A stretch of DNA of 20,073 bases from an uncultured Veillonellaceae bacterium (GTDB lineage Bacteria > Bacillota > Negativicutes > Veillonellales > Negativicoccaceae), in contig CABTYA010000009.1 of the NCBI GenBank assembly GCA_902488965.1, positions 1 through 20,073 on the forward strand, given 5' to 3'. The translations under genes and the position numbers were made by a program. A model generated the notes under the pieces. That model was not told the origin of the DNA. It saw only the letters and a list, made by a program, of their open reading frames with translations, and searched no databases. This document shows positions 13,555 through 20,073 of the stretch, one piece after another. How positions within the stretch are numbered: the stretch's first letter is position 1; each line of letters opens with the position of its first letter.

Positions 13555-14850
13555 ATGACGACATTTACCACGCTCGGTGTGGTGTCCGCCCTGACCGACG
13601 CACTGGCGCGCACGGGCATCACCCGCCCCACCGATATCCAGACCCGCACCCTGCCGCCGGCTTTCCGAGGCCGCGACATCCTTGCGCACAGCCGCACCGG
13701 CACGGGCAAGACATTGGCTTTTCTGCTGCCGATTTTGCAGCGGATCCGCACCGATGAAGCCAAAGAGCAGGCGCTGATCCTCGCCCCGACGCGCGAGCTC
13801 GCCCGCCAGATTGCCGTCGTCGCCCGACCGCTCGCGGCCGCGGTCGGCGTCGACCTCGTGACCGTCACCGGCGGCGCGACACTGGAAAACCAGCTGCAAA
13901 AGCTCAAACGCCGTCCCGCGCTCGTCATCGGCACGCCGGGACGCATCCTCGATCATCACGAACGGGGCGCGCTGATCCTGTCTTCCGTACGGCATATCGT
14001 CCTTGACGAGGCCGACCAAATGCTCGCGATGGGCTTTCTGCACGACGTCCACGCCATCCTCGACGCCTGCGCCAAACCGCGCCAGCTGCTGCTGTTTTCC
14101 GCGACGCTCCCCGCGCCGGTACGCAAACTCGCCAAGAGCGCGATGCGCGATGTCGTCTCCGTCAATGCCGACGGCGGCACGGTCGTACTCGATGCCATCG
14201 AGCAGCGCATCTACCTCATCGAGGAGGACCGCAAGACCGCGCTCCTGCGCCGCCAACTGGAGGAATTCAATCCCTATCTCGCCATCATCTTTTGCAACAC
14301 GAAAGAACGTGCCACGGCACTCGCCTATGAACTCGCCCAAGCGGGTCTGCCCGTTGAAGAGCTGCAAGGCGACATGTCGCAAAGCGCGCGCAATCGCATT
14401 TTGCGCGACTTCGCCAAAGGCCGTTTCCCCTACCTGGTCGCGTCCGATATTGCCGCACGCGGCATCGACATCGAAGGCGTTTCGCATGTCTTCAACTACG
14501 ACGTGCCGAGCGACACCGACTACTACATCCACCGCATCGGCCGCACCGGCCGCGCGGGACGCGACGGTCTTGCCGTCACTTACGTCACGCCGCGCGACAT
14601 CGGCAAACTGCGCCGCATCGAAGCACGCATCGAACAGCCGCTGACGAAGTACGCCCCCGACGGCACGATTCGCACCAAGACGCCGCGCAAACGCAAACAA
14701 AAAGTCATTCTGCCCGGCGAATACCAACCGACCAAGGACAAACTCCACAAGCAAGCGCACGGCGGCACGAATACCCGTCGCCGCCGCGCCGGCAGCACCG
14801 ATACCCGCCACCGCAACCGCGGGAAATCTCGCCGTCGGGGGCGTCGATGA
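13555..14850 (+). CDS. DEAD-box ATP-dependent RNA helicase
   Basis: RNA-remodelling ATPase of 431 residues with both RecA-like domains. Motifs in order: Q-motif region GITRPTDIQ (21-29), I AHSRTGTGKT (44-53), Ia PTRELA (79-84), Ib TPGR (127-130), II DEAD (151-154), III SAT (182-184), IV IIFCNT (244-249), V VASDIAARGIDIEG (295-308), VI HRIGRTGRAG (326-335). The last 55 residues form a basic, disordered-looking tail full of Arg/Lys (ending GKSRRRGRR), a typical RNA-binding extension. It resembles RhlE/CshA-type helicases, which act in ribosome assembly, mRNA decay or cold adaptation, but the exact orthologue cannot be set. GAAGGAG precedes ATG 13555. Its stop overlaps the start of licD by four bases (ATGA), so the two are translationally coupled. 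Confidence 0.95.
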   Translation: MTTFTTLGVVSALTDALARTGITRPTDIQTRTLPPAFRGRDILAHSRTGTGKTLAFLLPILQRIRTDEAKEQALILAPTRELARQIAVVARPLAAAVGVDLVTVTGGATLENQLQKLKRRPALVIGTPGRILDHHERGALILSSVRHIVLDEADQMLAMGFLHDVHAILDACAKPRQLLLFSATLPAPVRKLAKSAMRDVVSVNADGGTVVLDAIEQRIYLIEEDRKTALLRRQLEEFNPYLAIIFCNTKERATALAYELAQAGLPVEELQGDMSQSARNRILRDFAKGRFPYLVASDIAARGIDIEGVSHVFNYDVPSDTDYYIHRIGRTGRAGRDGLAVTYVTPRDIGKLRRIEARIEQPLTKYAPDGTIRTKTPRKRKQKVILPGEYQPTKDKLHKQAHGGTNTRRRRAGSTDTRHRNRGKSRRRGRR

Positions 14851-15638
14851 GACCGCTCGCACTGCCTGAATTACAGGCCCGTCTCACCGAGTCGCTGATC
14901 GCCTTCGACCGCTACTGTCGCCGCCATGATGTCCGCTACTCCCTCTGCGGCGGCACCTTGATCGGCGCGGTCCGTCACCAAGGATTTATCCCGTGGGACG
15001 ATGATACCGACGTCATGATGACCCGCAGCGAGTACCGTCGTCTCGCACGTGTCTGGCGGGAAGCCCCCGATCCCGACTATACCCTTCTCACCGATGATCC
15101 GAACGCGCCGGCCTATGCCGCCGAAAGCGGCAAATGGTTTGCGAACGCCACCGCGCCCCTGCATCCCGTCAATGAATTCGACATCGGCCTTTTCATGGAC
15201 ATTTTCGTCGCGGACGGCCTGCCCGATGATCCCGCCGCGGCCGCCGCTCATTTAAACCGTGTCCACCTCATGGGCAAACGTTTCAAAAGCATTTACAAGC
15301 GTCGGCGCAAACCGCTCTTCCGCTTGTTGCAACAACTCGCGCCGTCGTACCGGCCGCACCGACTGTACGACCGTATGATGCGGGAAATCGCGCGCTATCC
15401 CGACACCCAAGAGCAACTTGCCTTCGTCCTCGGATCGAGTCGTGACATCAAGCGGGAAACCATCCCCCGACACTACTTCGATCATTTTGTCGAACTCTCT
15501 TTCGAGGGACATCACTTCCTTGCCATTGCGGAATATGACGCCTATTTGCGACATTACTACGGCGATTATATGCAGCTGCCGCCGGAGTCGGAGCGATTGT
15601 CTTACCACACCCGCAACCATGTATTGAAACAGGAATAA
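14847..15638 (+). CDS. licD: LicD family phosphocholine transferase
   Basis: Predicted to move phosphocholine from CDP-choline onto a sugar of a cell-surface glycan. The 263-residue protein has the LicD/fukutin-type nucleotidyltransferase signature: YSLCGGTLIGAVRHQGFIPW (31-50) followed at once by DDDTD (51-55), the acidic cluster that binds metal. FDIGLFMDIFVADGLPDD (about 111-128) is also typical. No signal peptide or membrane helix is seen, so it should act at the cytosolic side before export. ATG 14847 overlaps the helicase stop (ATGA). The helicase is not an expected partner, whereas licC, licB and licA lie convergently just downstream and supply the CDP-choline. A shared bidirectional terminator separates them. 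Some LicD proteins handle other phospho-substituents, so choline is inferred from the neighbours. Confidence 0.9.
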   Translation: MRPLALPELQARLTESLIAFDRYCRRHDVRYSLCGGTLIGAVRHQGFIPWDDDTDVMMTRSEYRRLARVWREAPDPDYTLLTDDPNAPAYAAESGKWFANATAPLHPVNEFDIGLFMDIFVADGLPDDPAAAAAHLNRVHLMGKRFKSIYKRRRKPLFRLLQQLAPSYRPHRLYDRMMREIARYPDTQEQLAFVLGSSRDIKRETIPRHYFDHFVELSFEGHHFLAIAEYDAYLRHYYGDYMQLPPESERLSYHTRNHVLKQE

Positions 15639-15642
15639 TATA

Positions 15643-15674
15643 AAAGGAGTCGAGCATCAATGCTCGACTCCTTT
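15643..15674. terminator. Bidirectional terminator between licD and licC
   Basis: Perfect 14-bp stem (AAAGGAGTCGAGCA / TGCTCGACTCCTTT) with a four-base loop. It has a T-run on the plus side and TTTTA on the minus side. It ends both convergent lic transcripts. Confidence 0.92.
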
Positions 15675-15687
15675 TTGTTGCTCGATA

Positions 15688-16377
15688 TTATTTTTTTGCC
15701 GCCCATGCACACAATCCCGCGTACTGCGCCTGCGTATCCATCTCTCGCGCCGCATCGGGCGCAACCACCACCGTACGGACTTCCGTCTCGCTATACAAAT
15801 GCGTCGGAATATCATCCCAGTACGCTTTCGGGTTCAACAACTCCATCTCCGTCACATACGTCGGCAACACCTCGCGAATGCGGTGCGCCGCCTCCGCCGT
15901 CCAGTAGGACACGCCGAGCAATGACGGCGCATGTTCCGCCGTTACATCCATCGCGATCACGCGGCCGGAGGCATCCGTTCGGGGTACCCACTCGGCGCCT
16001 TTTTCCTCCCGCTGAATCAAATAATACGTACTGCACGTCATCGGCACCAATATATCGTCCAGCACGACAACATCGCCGTCAATCACCAGACTGTCCCCGA
16101 ACCGTTCCGCCGCACAGGCAAACGAATAACGATTATTATATACCGCATAATGCGGATTATGTATCAGCTCCACGCCGTATTTTTCGGGAAGATAGGCAAA
16201 ACGCTCCGCCTGATACCCCGTCACGATCGTAATATCGGTAATATCGTTACGCTGCAAAAACCGCAACGTATGCTCCAACCCGGGCAACCCGTTGACGTCC
16301 AGTAACGTCTTGCTTGTTTCCTTGGTCATACTACCGAACCGCGACCCTAACCCGGCCGCTAAAATAATTGCATTCAT
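15688..16377 (-). CDS. licC: CTP:phosphocholine cytidylyltransferase
   Basis: Cytosolic sugar-nucleotidyltransferase-fold enzyme of 229 residues that makes CDP-choline from CTP and phosphocholine. The N-terminus MNAIILAAGLGSRFG is the nucleotide-binding loop (signature 6-15), and TSKTLLDVNG (21-30) carries the conserved Lys. VIDGDVVV (98-105) holds the metal-binding Asp pair. LicC-type features follow: HNPHYAVYNNRYS (73-85), STYYLIQRE (116-124) with EW at 129-130, LLGVSYW (153-159) and YWDD (186-189), matching the layout I recall for pneumococcal LicC. A reading open to 16527 lacks any start signal; ATG 16377 lies one base after the licB stop and begins exactly at the domain, so it is preferred. 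Last gene of the licABC group, convergent with licD. Confidence 0.93.
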   Translation of the reverse strand: MNAIILAAGLGSRFGSMTKETSKTLLDVNGLPGLEHTLRFLQRNDITDITIVTGYQAERFAYLPEKYGVELIHNPHYAVYNNRYSFACAAERFGDSLVIDGDVVVLDDILVPMTCSTYYLIQREEKGAEWVPRTDASGRVIAMDVTAEHAPSLLGVSYWTAEAAHRIREVLPTYVTEMELLNPKAYWDDIPTHLYSETEVRTVVVAPDAAREMDTQAQYAGLCAWAAKK

Positions 16378-16378
16378 C

Positions 16379-17326
16379 TTACCGAAATCGACTCCATTCC
16401 CGTTTCCATACCGACCATGGCGCTGCCGTCCACCATGCCCCCGCCATGACACCGACCGCCGCACCAACCACGGCTCCGCTCGGCCACACGCCGGCCGCTG
16501 CCGCGCCGAATGCGACCGCCCAGGCACTGTAAGTAATATTTAATCCCATCGCCCGAATCGGACCGATAGCGGCAATCGCCCGATAATACCATTGATAACT
16601 GAACGTTCCGACCAGTGCCGTCAAGGCCACGCCGAGCAGCAACATCGGATCCGTCGTAAGCTGCCACCAGACGTCCGTCAGTCCGAGCAGCGGAATCAGT
16701 ACCACCGCATACACGATCCCCGACACCGTCTGTCTGATTTGCAATGCCGTTTCCGCCGTCACATCACGGCTCACGCCGTAGGCGCAAACTACGCATTCCG
16801 CGCCCCAACCGAAGGCACAGGCCAGTCCGAACAAGATCCCCGTGACCGCGCCGGTCGTTTCCGTCGGTACACCGCCGAGACACATCATCGACACCACCGC
16901 CACGGACAAACCGCCGCCCATATGCCGGCGAAATCCGTCCAAACGAAACATAATCGCCAGCCATACGCCGACAATCGGATAAAGCGACGATACCACCGCC
17001 GCCGTACCCGCGCCCGCATAATGGATCGCCAACAGGTAGCAACTCATGCCGAGCGGACCGCCCAACAGCGCTGCCAGCAACATCAAGCGTCCGCTCCGCG
17101 TGCCCAGCGCACGCCCCATCTTGCGCCAACCGCGGCGACCGCGCCAACAACAAAGCCACCCTGCCGAGCACAGATCATGCCACGCCACCAGACACAACGG
17201 CGCCCATATCCCGAGCGACGGCAATGACGTCTGTAACAGCAGCCAACCGAGCAAGACCGCGTCCAATCCCCAGCACATTCCCGAACCGAGACCGTATGCC
17301 GCGCCTTTCCCCGTCAAGCGATTCAC
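16379..17326 (-). CDS. licB: Choline permease LicB, DMT/EamA superfamily
   Basis: Inner-membrane permease of 315 residues with about ten helices in two EamA-like repeats. It begins GKGAAYGLGSGMCWGLDAVLLG, a typical LicB opening, and the first repeat ends near LAIHYAGAGTAAVVSSLYPIVG with its Pro kink. The second repeat includes TGILFGLACAFGWGAECVVC and SYQWYYRAIAAIGPIRAMGLN. DMT proteins transport many small molecules; placement between licA and licC makes choline the likely substrate. The start is GTG 17326, overlapping the licA stop by four bases (GTGA), so translation is coupled. The stop is one base before licC. The long charged loop WRGRRGWRKMGRALGTRSGR (about 61-80) lies on the cytosolic side. 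Confidence 0.9.
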   Translation of the reverse strand: MNRLTGKGAAYGLGSGMCWGLDAVLLGWLLLQTSLPSLGIWAPLCLVAWHDLCSAGWLCCWRGRRGWRKMGRALGTRSGRLMLLAALLGGPLGMSCYLLAIHYAGAGTAAVVSSLYPIVGVWLAIMFRLDGFRRHMGGGLSVAVVSMMCLGGVPTETTGAVTGILFGLACAFGWGAECVVCAYGVSRDVTAETALQIRQTVSGIVYAVVLIPLLGLTDVWWQLTTDPMLLLGVALTALVGTFSYQWYYRAIAAIGPIRAMGLNITYSAWAVAFGAAAAGVWPSGAVVGAAVGVMAGAWWTAAPWSVWKREWSRFR

Positions 17327-18255
17327 CGGACGCCCCCCTCATCACTACGTTCCGACGGCCATCCGTACTGCGACCGACCCGTCGCCAAGATCCGCATCGC
17401 CGCCGCCAACCGACGGTCGCCGTAATCGCCGAACGATACGCCGTGCTGCTCTTTCACCGCCGTCCATACCAGCCACAACACATGCTGCAGCCATTCATAC
17501 AATAGCAACTTTTCCGCCCAGACCGCCGAATCCGTCGGCACGCCGTATGCCGCCAGAAAATGCGCCCGCGCCGCCGCGGGTAAATGCGACTCGCTCATAT
17601 ACGCGGCGATATCCCACGCCCGATCATTGTACCCCGAATACTCCCAGTCGAGAAGATACAGACGCTTTCCCGCCAGCAACCAATTCTCCGGTACTAAATC
17701 GTTATGGCAAGGCACCCGTTCCGTACCCAATTCGCGTAATCGTTGCTCCAACGACGGCAATACCGCTTCACAAATCGCATACTGCGGATACCGCGTCAGA
17801 CTCACCGGCTCCTTGAGCATCGACACATAGCGGTCATACTCCGTCCGAAAAGAAAACTCGCCCTGCATTGGCAAATCACTCTCATGCAGCGCCCGCAGCA
17901 CACCTGCCACGCCCGTCAATACCTCAGGTTGTGCCGCCAAGCCTTCACCAAGCGTCTGCGCTCCGTCCACATACGCCGTAATCTTGACACCGTCTTCACC
18001 GAAATACACTACCTCCGGATGCCACCCGCGCGACTGCGCCATTGTCGTATGCGCGCCTTCACGCGGGCGATTGACCATCCGTCCCGTACCTTCACCGGGA
18101 ATCCGCACCACATATCGACGCGCGCCGACCGTACACAAAAAATTCCGATTGGTCATGCCGCCGATCGGCTCGATTGCCGTGATACTGTCCGGCGTTATAT
18201 TCAATGCTTGTGCCAACTCCCGACACGCACGTGCCGCCTGCACCGTCATCGCCAT
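17323..18255 (-). CDS. licA: Choline kinase LicA
   Basis: Phosphorylates imported choline with ATP, the first intracellular step to phosphocholine decoration; cytosolic, 310 residues. It has the aminoglycoside-phosphotransferase/choline-kinase fold: IEPIGGMTNRNFL (28-40, nucleotide loop), RYVVRIPGEGT (47-57, with the conserved Arg instead of Lys in VRIPG as in LicA), Brenner motif CHNDLVPEN (183-191) and LLDWEYSGYND (201-211) with the second catalytic Asp. LNITPDSITAIEPI at the N-terminus is typical for bacterial LicA. A GTG at 18264 is too close to AAGGAG (18266-18271); ATG 18255 is eight bases from it and is used. It has its own extended -10 promoter and overlaps licB by four bases. Haemophilus licA carries tetranucleotide repeats for phase variation; none are present here. 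Confidence 0.94.
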   Translation of the reverse strand: MAMTVQAARACRELAQALNITPDSITAIEPIGGMTNRNFLCTVGARRYVVRIPGEGTGRMVNRPREGAHTTMAQSRGWHPEVVYFGEDGVKITAYVDGAQTLGEGLAAQPEVLTGVAGVLRALHESDLPMQGEFSFRTEYDRYVSMLKEPVSLTRYPQYAICEAVLPSLEQRLRELGTERVPCHNDLVPENWLLAGKRLYLLDWEYSGYNDRAWDIAAYMSESHLPAAARAHFLAAYGVPTDSAVWAEKLLLYEWLQHVLWLVWTAVKEQHGVSFGDYGDRRLAAAMRILATGRSQYGWPSERSDEGGVR

Positions 18256-18306
18256 TTCGGCCACTCCTTCATTCCATCGTAATGTTCCATTTTATAACTA
18301 TGTAAA

Positions 18307-18315
18307 ATTATACCA
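18307..18315 (-). promoter_or_regulatory. Extended -10 promoter of licABC
   Basis: Minus-strand TGGTATAAT (TATAAT at 18312-18307), about 50 bases before licA and inside the 75-base gap after the GT9 gene. The same nine bases occur in front of the ABC importer operon. No -35 box or repeat tract is seen, and no terminator precedes it, so licABC may also be read from the GT9 promoter. Confidence 0.6.
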
Positions 18316-18330
18316 CACGCAGCGCCGACA

Positions 18331-19482
18331 TCACCGACGATCTTGCCCGTTCTCTTCAAGCGATACCCGCGATGAGCCGTATTGCTTACGTACCGCTGCG
18401 GCCACCTCGTCCGGCGTAATCGCGGACATCGTATCACGGCGACGACGCGTCGTCACAATCGTACAATCTTCTCGCCGCAACGGCCGCCAATGCGGTGCTT
18501 TCTGCCGCATCAATACCACCTGCGGCCGATGCAGCAACGATGCCAAATGCATGACCGACGTTTCCACCGAAATCACCAAATCGCTGCCCGCCAACATCGC
18601 GGGCAATTCCCAGAACTCTTCCGTGGCACTGAAAAAATGCATTCGCGTACCGTCCGACCGACGAATCATCGTTTCCACGGCCGCCCGATCATCAGGCATC
18701 CCGTTCACCAACCAAATCGCATCCGTCCACGGCGCATCCTGCGACAACAACTGCACCAACTTCGCCACATGAGACAGCGGCCATGTCCGCTTGCGGTTTT
18801 TCGCAAACGCATTGATAAAGATCACCGGTGTGTCGCTTGTTACCCCATATTCCGCCAGTACCTTTGCCGCAGATGACCGGGCCGCATCGGGTACGGTCAT
18901 CTGCGGTACCTGCGCCCAATCCGCTTCTACCTCGGCAAACACACGAAAAAATCGCAAATAGCTGTCGATAATATGTCCGCCCTTCTCCACGATAAACGGT
19001 ATCTCCGCATCGACAATCCGACGATACTCCCGAACATCACGCCCCAACTTCCACCAACACGTTTCCGGCTCCCATGCCATCAGCACCGCCTGCGGAGCGA
19101 TCGTTCTGCAGGCCCGCAAGACTTGCAACTGTCCTCGCCCCGAGAGCGCAATCACGACATCATATGCCGCCGCCCGCGCGGTCGTCATACAGTCCGCCAC
19201 CGACGTTCCCCGATACATCTCCGTATACACATGGCGAAACAATCCCGTATCTTCCGCCCATTCGCAAATAATCGGGTTCACCAATTTCCCGCCGCCTTGA
19301 TGAAAGCGATTCGTATGAAACGCCTCATCAAACATCACGTCCCACACCTTTCCCGGATACCGCGCCTGTACCGCACCGATCACCAAATGCTGATAGCAAA
19401 AATCTCCCAATGCCATCGGCAACACCAACAATATACGCTCCGCCTGTACCCAGCGTCGATGTAATTCGTCACGATTCATCAT
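18331..19482 (-). CDS. Glycosyltransferase family 9 (heptosyltransferase-like)
   Basis: GT-B fold transferase of 383 residues, related to LPS heptosyltransferases that add ADP-heptose or similar sugars to the core at the cytosolic membrane face. MALGDFCYQHLVIGAVQARYP in segments (23-43) is the N-terminal acceptor-side motif with the conserved GD. VIFINAFAKNRKRTWP (220-235) is the donor-domain loop, and SDLVISVETSVMHLASLL (300-317) is the GT9 signature, with SVET replacing the commoner SVDT. ATG 19482 or 19479 follow GGAG closely; 19482 is used. It precedes licA by 75 bases on the same strand, so it may build the sugar that LicD decorates, which is inference from position. The sugar donor is unknown; heptose is not proven. 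Confidence 0.85.
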   Translation of the reverse strand: MMNRDELHRRWVQAERILLVLPMALGDFCYQHLVIGAVQARYPGKVWDVMFDEAFHTNRFHQGGGKLVNPIICEWAEDTGLFRHVYTEMYRGTSVADCMTTARAAAYDVVIALSGRGQLQVLRACRTIAPQAVLMAWEPETCWWKLGRDVREYRRIVDAEIPFIVEKGGHIIDSYLRFFRVFAEVEADWAQVPQMTVPDAARSSAAKVLAEYGVTSDTPVIFINAFAKNRKRTWPLSHVAKLVQLLSQDAPWTDAIWLVNGMPDDRAAVETMIRRSDGTRMHFFSATEEFWELPAMLAGSDLVISVETSVMHLASLLHRPQVVLMRQKAPHWRPLRREDCTIVTTRRRRDTMSAITPDEVAAAVRKQYGSSRVSLEENGQDRR

Positions 19483-19519
19483 TTATTCTCCGTTTCCTGT
19501 TCCTGTTTTCATTGTCATT

Positions 19520-19525
19520 ATTATA
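19520..19525 (-). promoter_or_regulatory. -10 box of the GT9/lic operon promoter
   Basis: Minus-strand TATAAT (19525-19520), 37 bases before the GT9 start. No TGn extension is present here, and a TTGTGG at 19-base spacing is a weak -35. It follows directly on the nifJ terminator, as expected for a new transcription unit. Confidence 0.5.
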
Positions 19526-19550
19526 TCGTATCACTCCCGCTTTTCCACAA

Positions 19551-19576
19551 AAAAGGAGCTCGTACGAGCTCCTTTT
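19551..19576 (-). terminator. Intrinsic terminator of the nifJ gene
   Basis: An 11-bp stem (AAAAGGAGCTC / GAGCTCCTTTT) with loop GTAC, 17 bases after the nifJ stop, followed by six T on the minus strand. The loop itself is palindromic. Confidence 0.9.
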
Positions 19577-19593
19577 GCATTTTCGCGTTTCGT

Positions 19594-20073
19594 TTACGCC
19601 TTGGTCTGTGCTTGTGCTTCGGCAGCTTTCGCTTTGCGTTCCGCGATTTCCATATCCCACATTTTCTGCATACGCAGGTAGGATTGCCGTCGCTCTTTGG
19701 CGTCGTGTTCCGTCTTGGTAAAGAGTTCTTCCGCTTTTTCGGGGAAGAGTTTTTGCAAGGACGCATACCGGACTTCGCCCATCAGGAAATCGCGGAAACC
19801 TTCTTGCGGTTCACGCGAATCGACCCGCATCGGGTTTTTCCCCTGTTCCGCCAAGGTCGGATTGTAGCGGTAGTTGCACCAGTAGCCGCAGGCGACCGCG
19901 CGGCGCGCTTCTTCCTGCGAGAGCCCCATGCCGGCCTTGAGGCCGTGCGCGATACAGGGCGAGTAGGCAATGACGAGCGACGGACCCGGGTAGGCTTCCG
20001 CTTCGGCAATGGCCTTGAGCGCCTGCGTACGGTCGGCACCCATGGCAATCTGCGCGACGTAGACGTAGCCGTA
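19594..20073 (-). CDS. nifJ: Pyruvate:ferredoxin (flavodoxin) oxidoreductase, C-terminal fragment
   Basis: C-terminal 159 residues of the large single-chain PFOR (complete enzymes are about 1,170-1,200 residues), which decarboxylates pyruvate to acetyl-CoA and reduces ferredoxin in anaerobes. The window edge enters in frame at YGYVYVAQIAMGADRTQ, in the thiamine-diphosphate domain. GPSLVIAYSPCIAHGLKAGM carries the conserved Cys of the last cluster-ligating region; then come GYWCNYRYNP, GKNPMRVDSREP and FLMGEVRYASL, all characteristic of the PFOR C-terminus. It ends in a charged, Ala-rich helix (ERKAKAAEAQAQTKA). The rest lies beyond position 20073 and the real start is not visible. A terminator follows, so it is not cotranscribed with the lic genes. 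Confidence 0.95.
   Translation of the reverse strand, partial: YGYVYVAQIAMGADRTQALKAIAEAEAYPGPSLVIAYSPCIAHGLKAGMGLSQEEARRAVACGYWCNYRYNPTLAEQGKNPMRVDSREPQEGFRDFLMGEVRYASLQKLFPEKAEELFTKTEHDAKERRQSYLRMQKMWDMEIAERKAKAAEAQAQTKA

Noticed and set aside
13459..14862. 467-codon minus-strand frame opposite the helicase
   Set aside because: Antisense shadow of a protein with all DEAD-box motifs. It also runs through two promoters.
18255..18315. Phase-variable repeat tract at licA as in Haemophilus
   Set aside because: No tetranucleotide or homopolymer tract occurs in the leader or in the first part of licA.

Overview
The window (about 20 kb, GC-rich) looks like chromosomal sequence from a strictly anaerobic diderm Firmicute, most probably a Negativicute (Veillonella/Megasphaera/Selenomonas relatives). 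The reasons are a pyruvate:ferredoxin oxidoreductase, strong Firmicutes-type AAGGAGG ribosome binding sites, the DUF1659/DUF2922 small-protein pair known from Firmicutes, and LPS-type genes (GT9 heptosyltransferase-like, GT39 lipid-linked sugar transferase, complete lic set) that imply an outer membrane. The genus cannot be fixed from sequence alone. The first 30 bases are not biological: they match the Illumina P7 adapter plus a homopolymer tail, so the window begins at an uncleaned contig end.

Layout. 31-2631 (minus): ClC-type chloride/proton antiporter, exonuclease III (own TTGACA/TACAAT promoter), and the N-terminus of a GT39 glycosyltransferase cut by the adapter. 2754-4393 (plus): two-gene operon of an ACT-domain protein and a PFL/UPF0210 protein, divergent from the ClC gene. 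4503-8215 (minus): ABC importer operon of Fe(III)/2-aminoethylphosphonate type (binding lipoprotein, fused double permease, ATPase). 8396-9575 (minus): compact cassette of a 36-residue amphipathic/membrane peptide, a signal-less amidase, DUF1659 and DUF2922. 9704-12532 (minus): glmS-trpS operon. 12674-13435 (minus): unknown multi-pass membrane protein, divergent from 13555-15638 (plus), a DEAD-box RNA helicase translationally coupled to licD. 15688-19482 (minus): GT9 glycosyltransferase, then licA, licB and licC. 19594-20073 (minus): C-terminus of pyruvate:ferredoxin oxidoreductase.

The strongest biological story is 14847-19482: choline kinase (LicA), choline permease (LicB), CTP:phosphocholine cytidylyltransferase (LicC) and phosphocholine transferase (LicD), with a GT9 sugar transferase that may build the acceptor. 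Together they form a complete predicted route from external choline to phosphocholine-decorated surface glycan. The amidase/small-protein cassette at 8396-9575 is the least understood unit.

No tRNA, rRNA, CRISPR array, insertion sequence or phage integrase was seen. No gene-free stretch exceeds 300 bases. Five intrinsic terminators and a series of extended -10 (TGnTATAAT) promoters separate the units.
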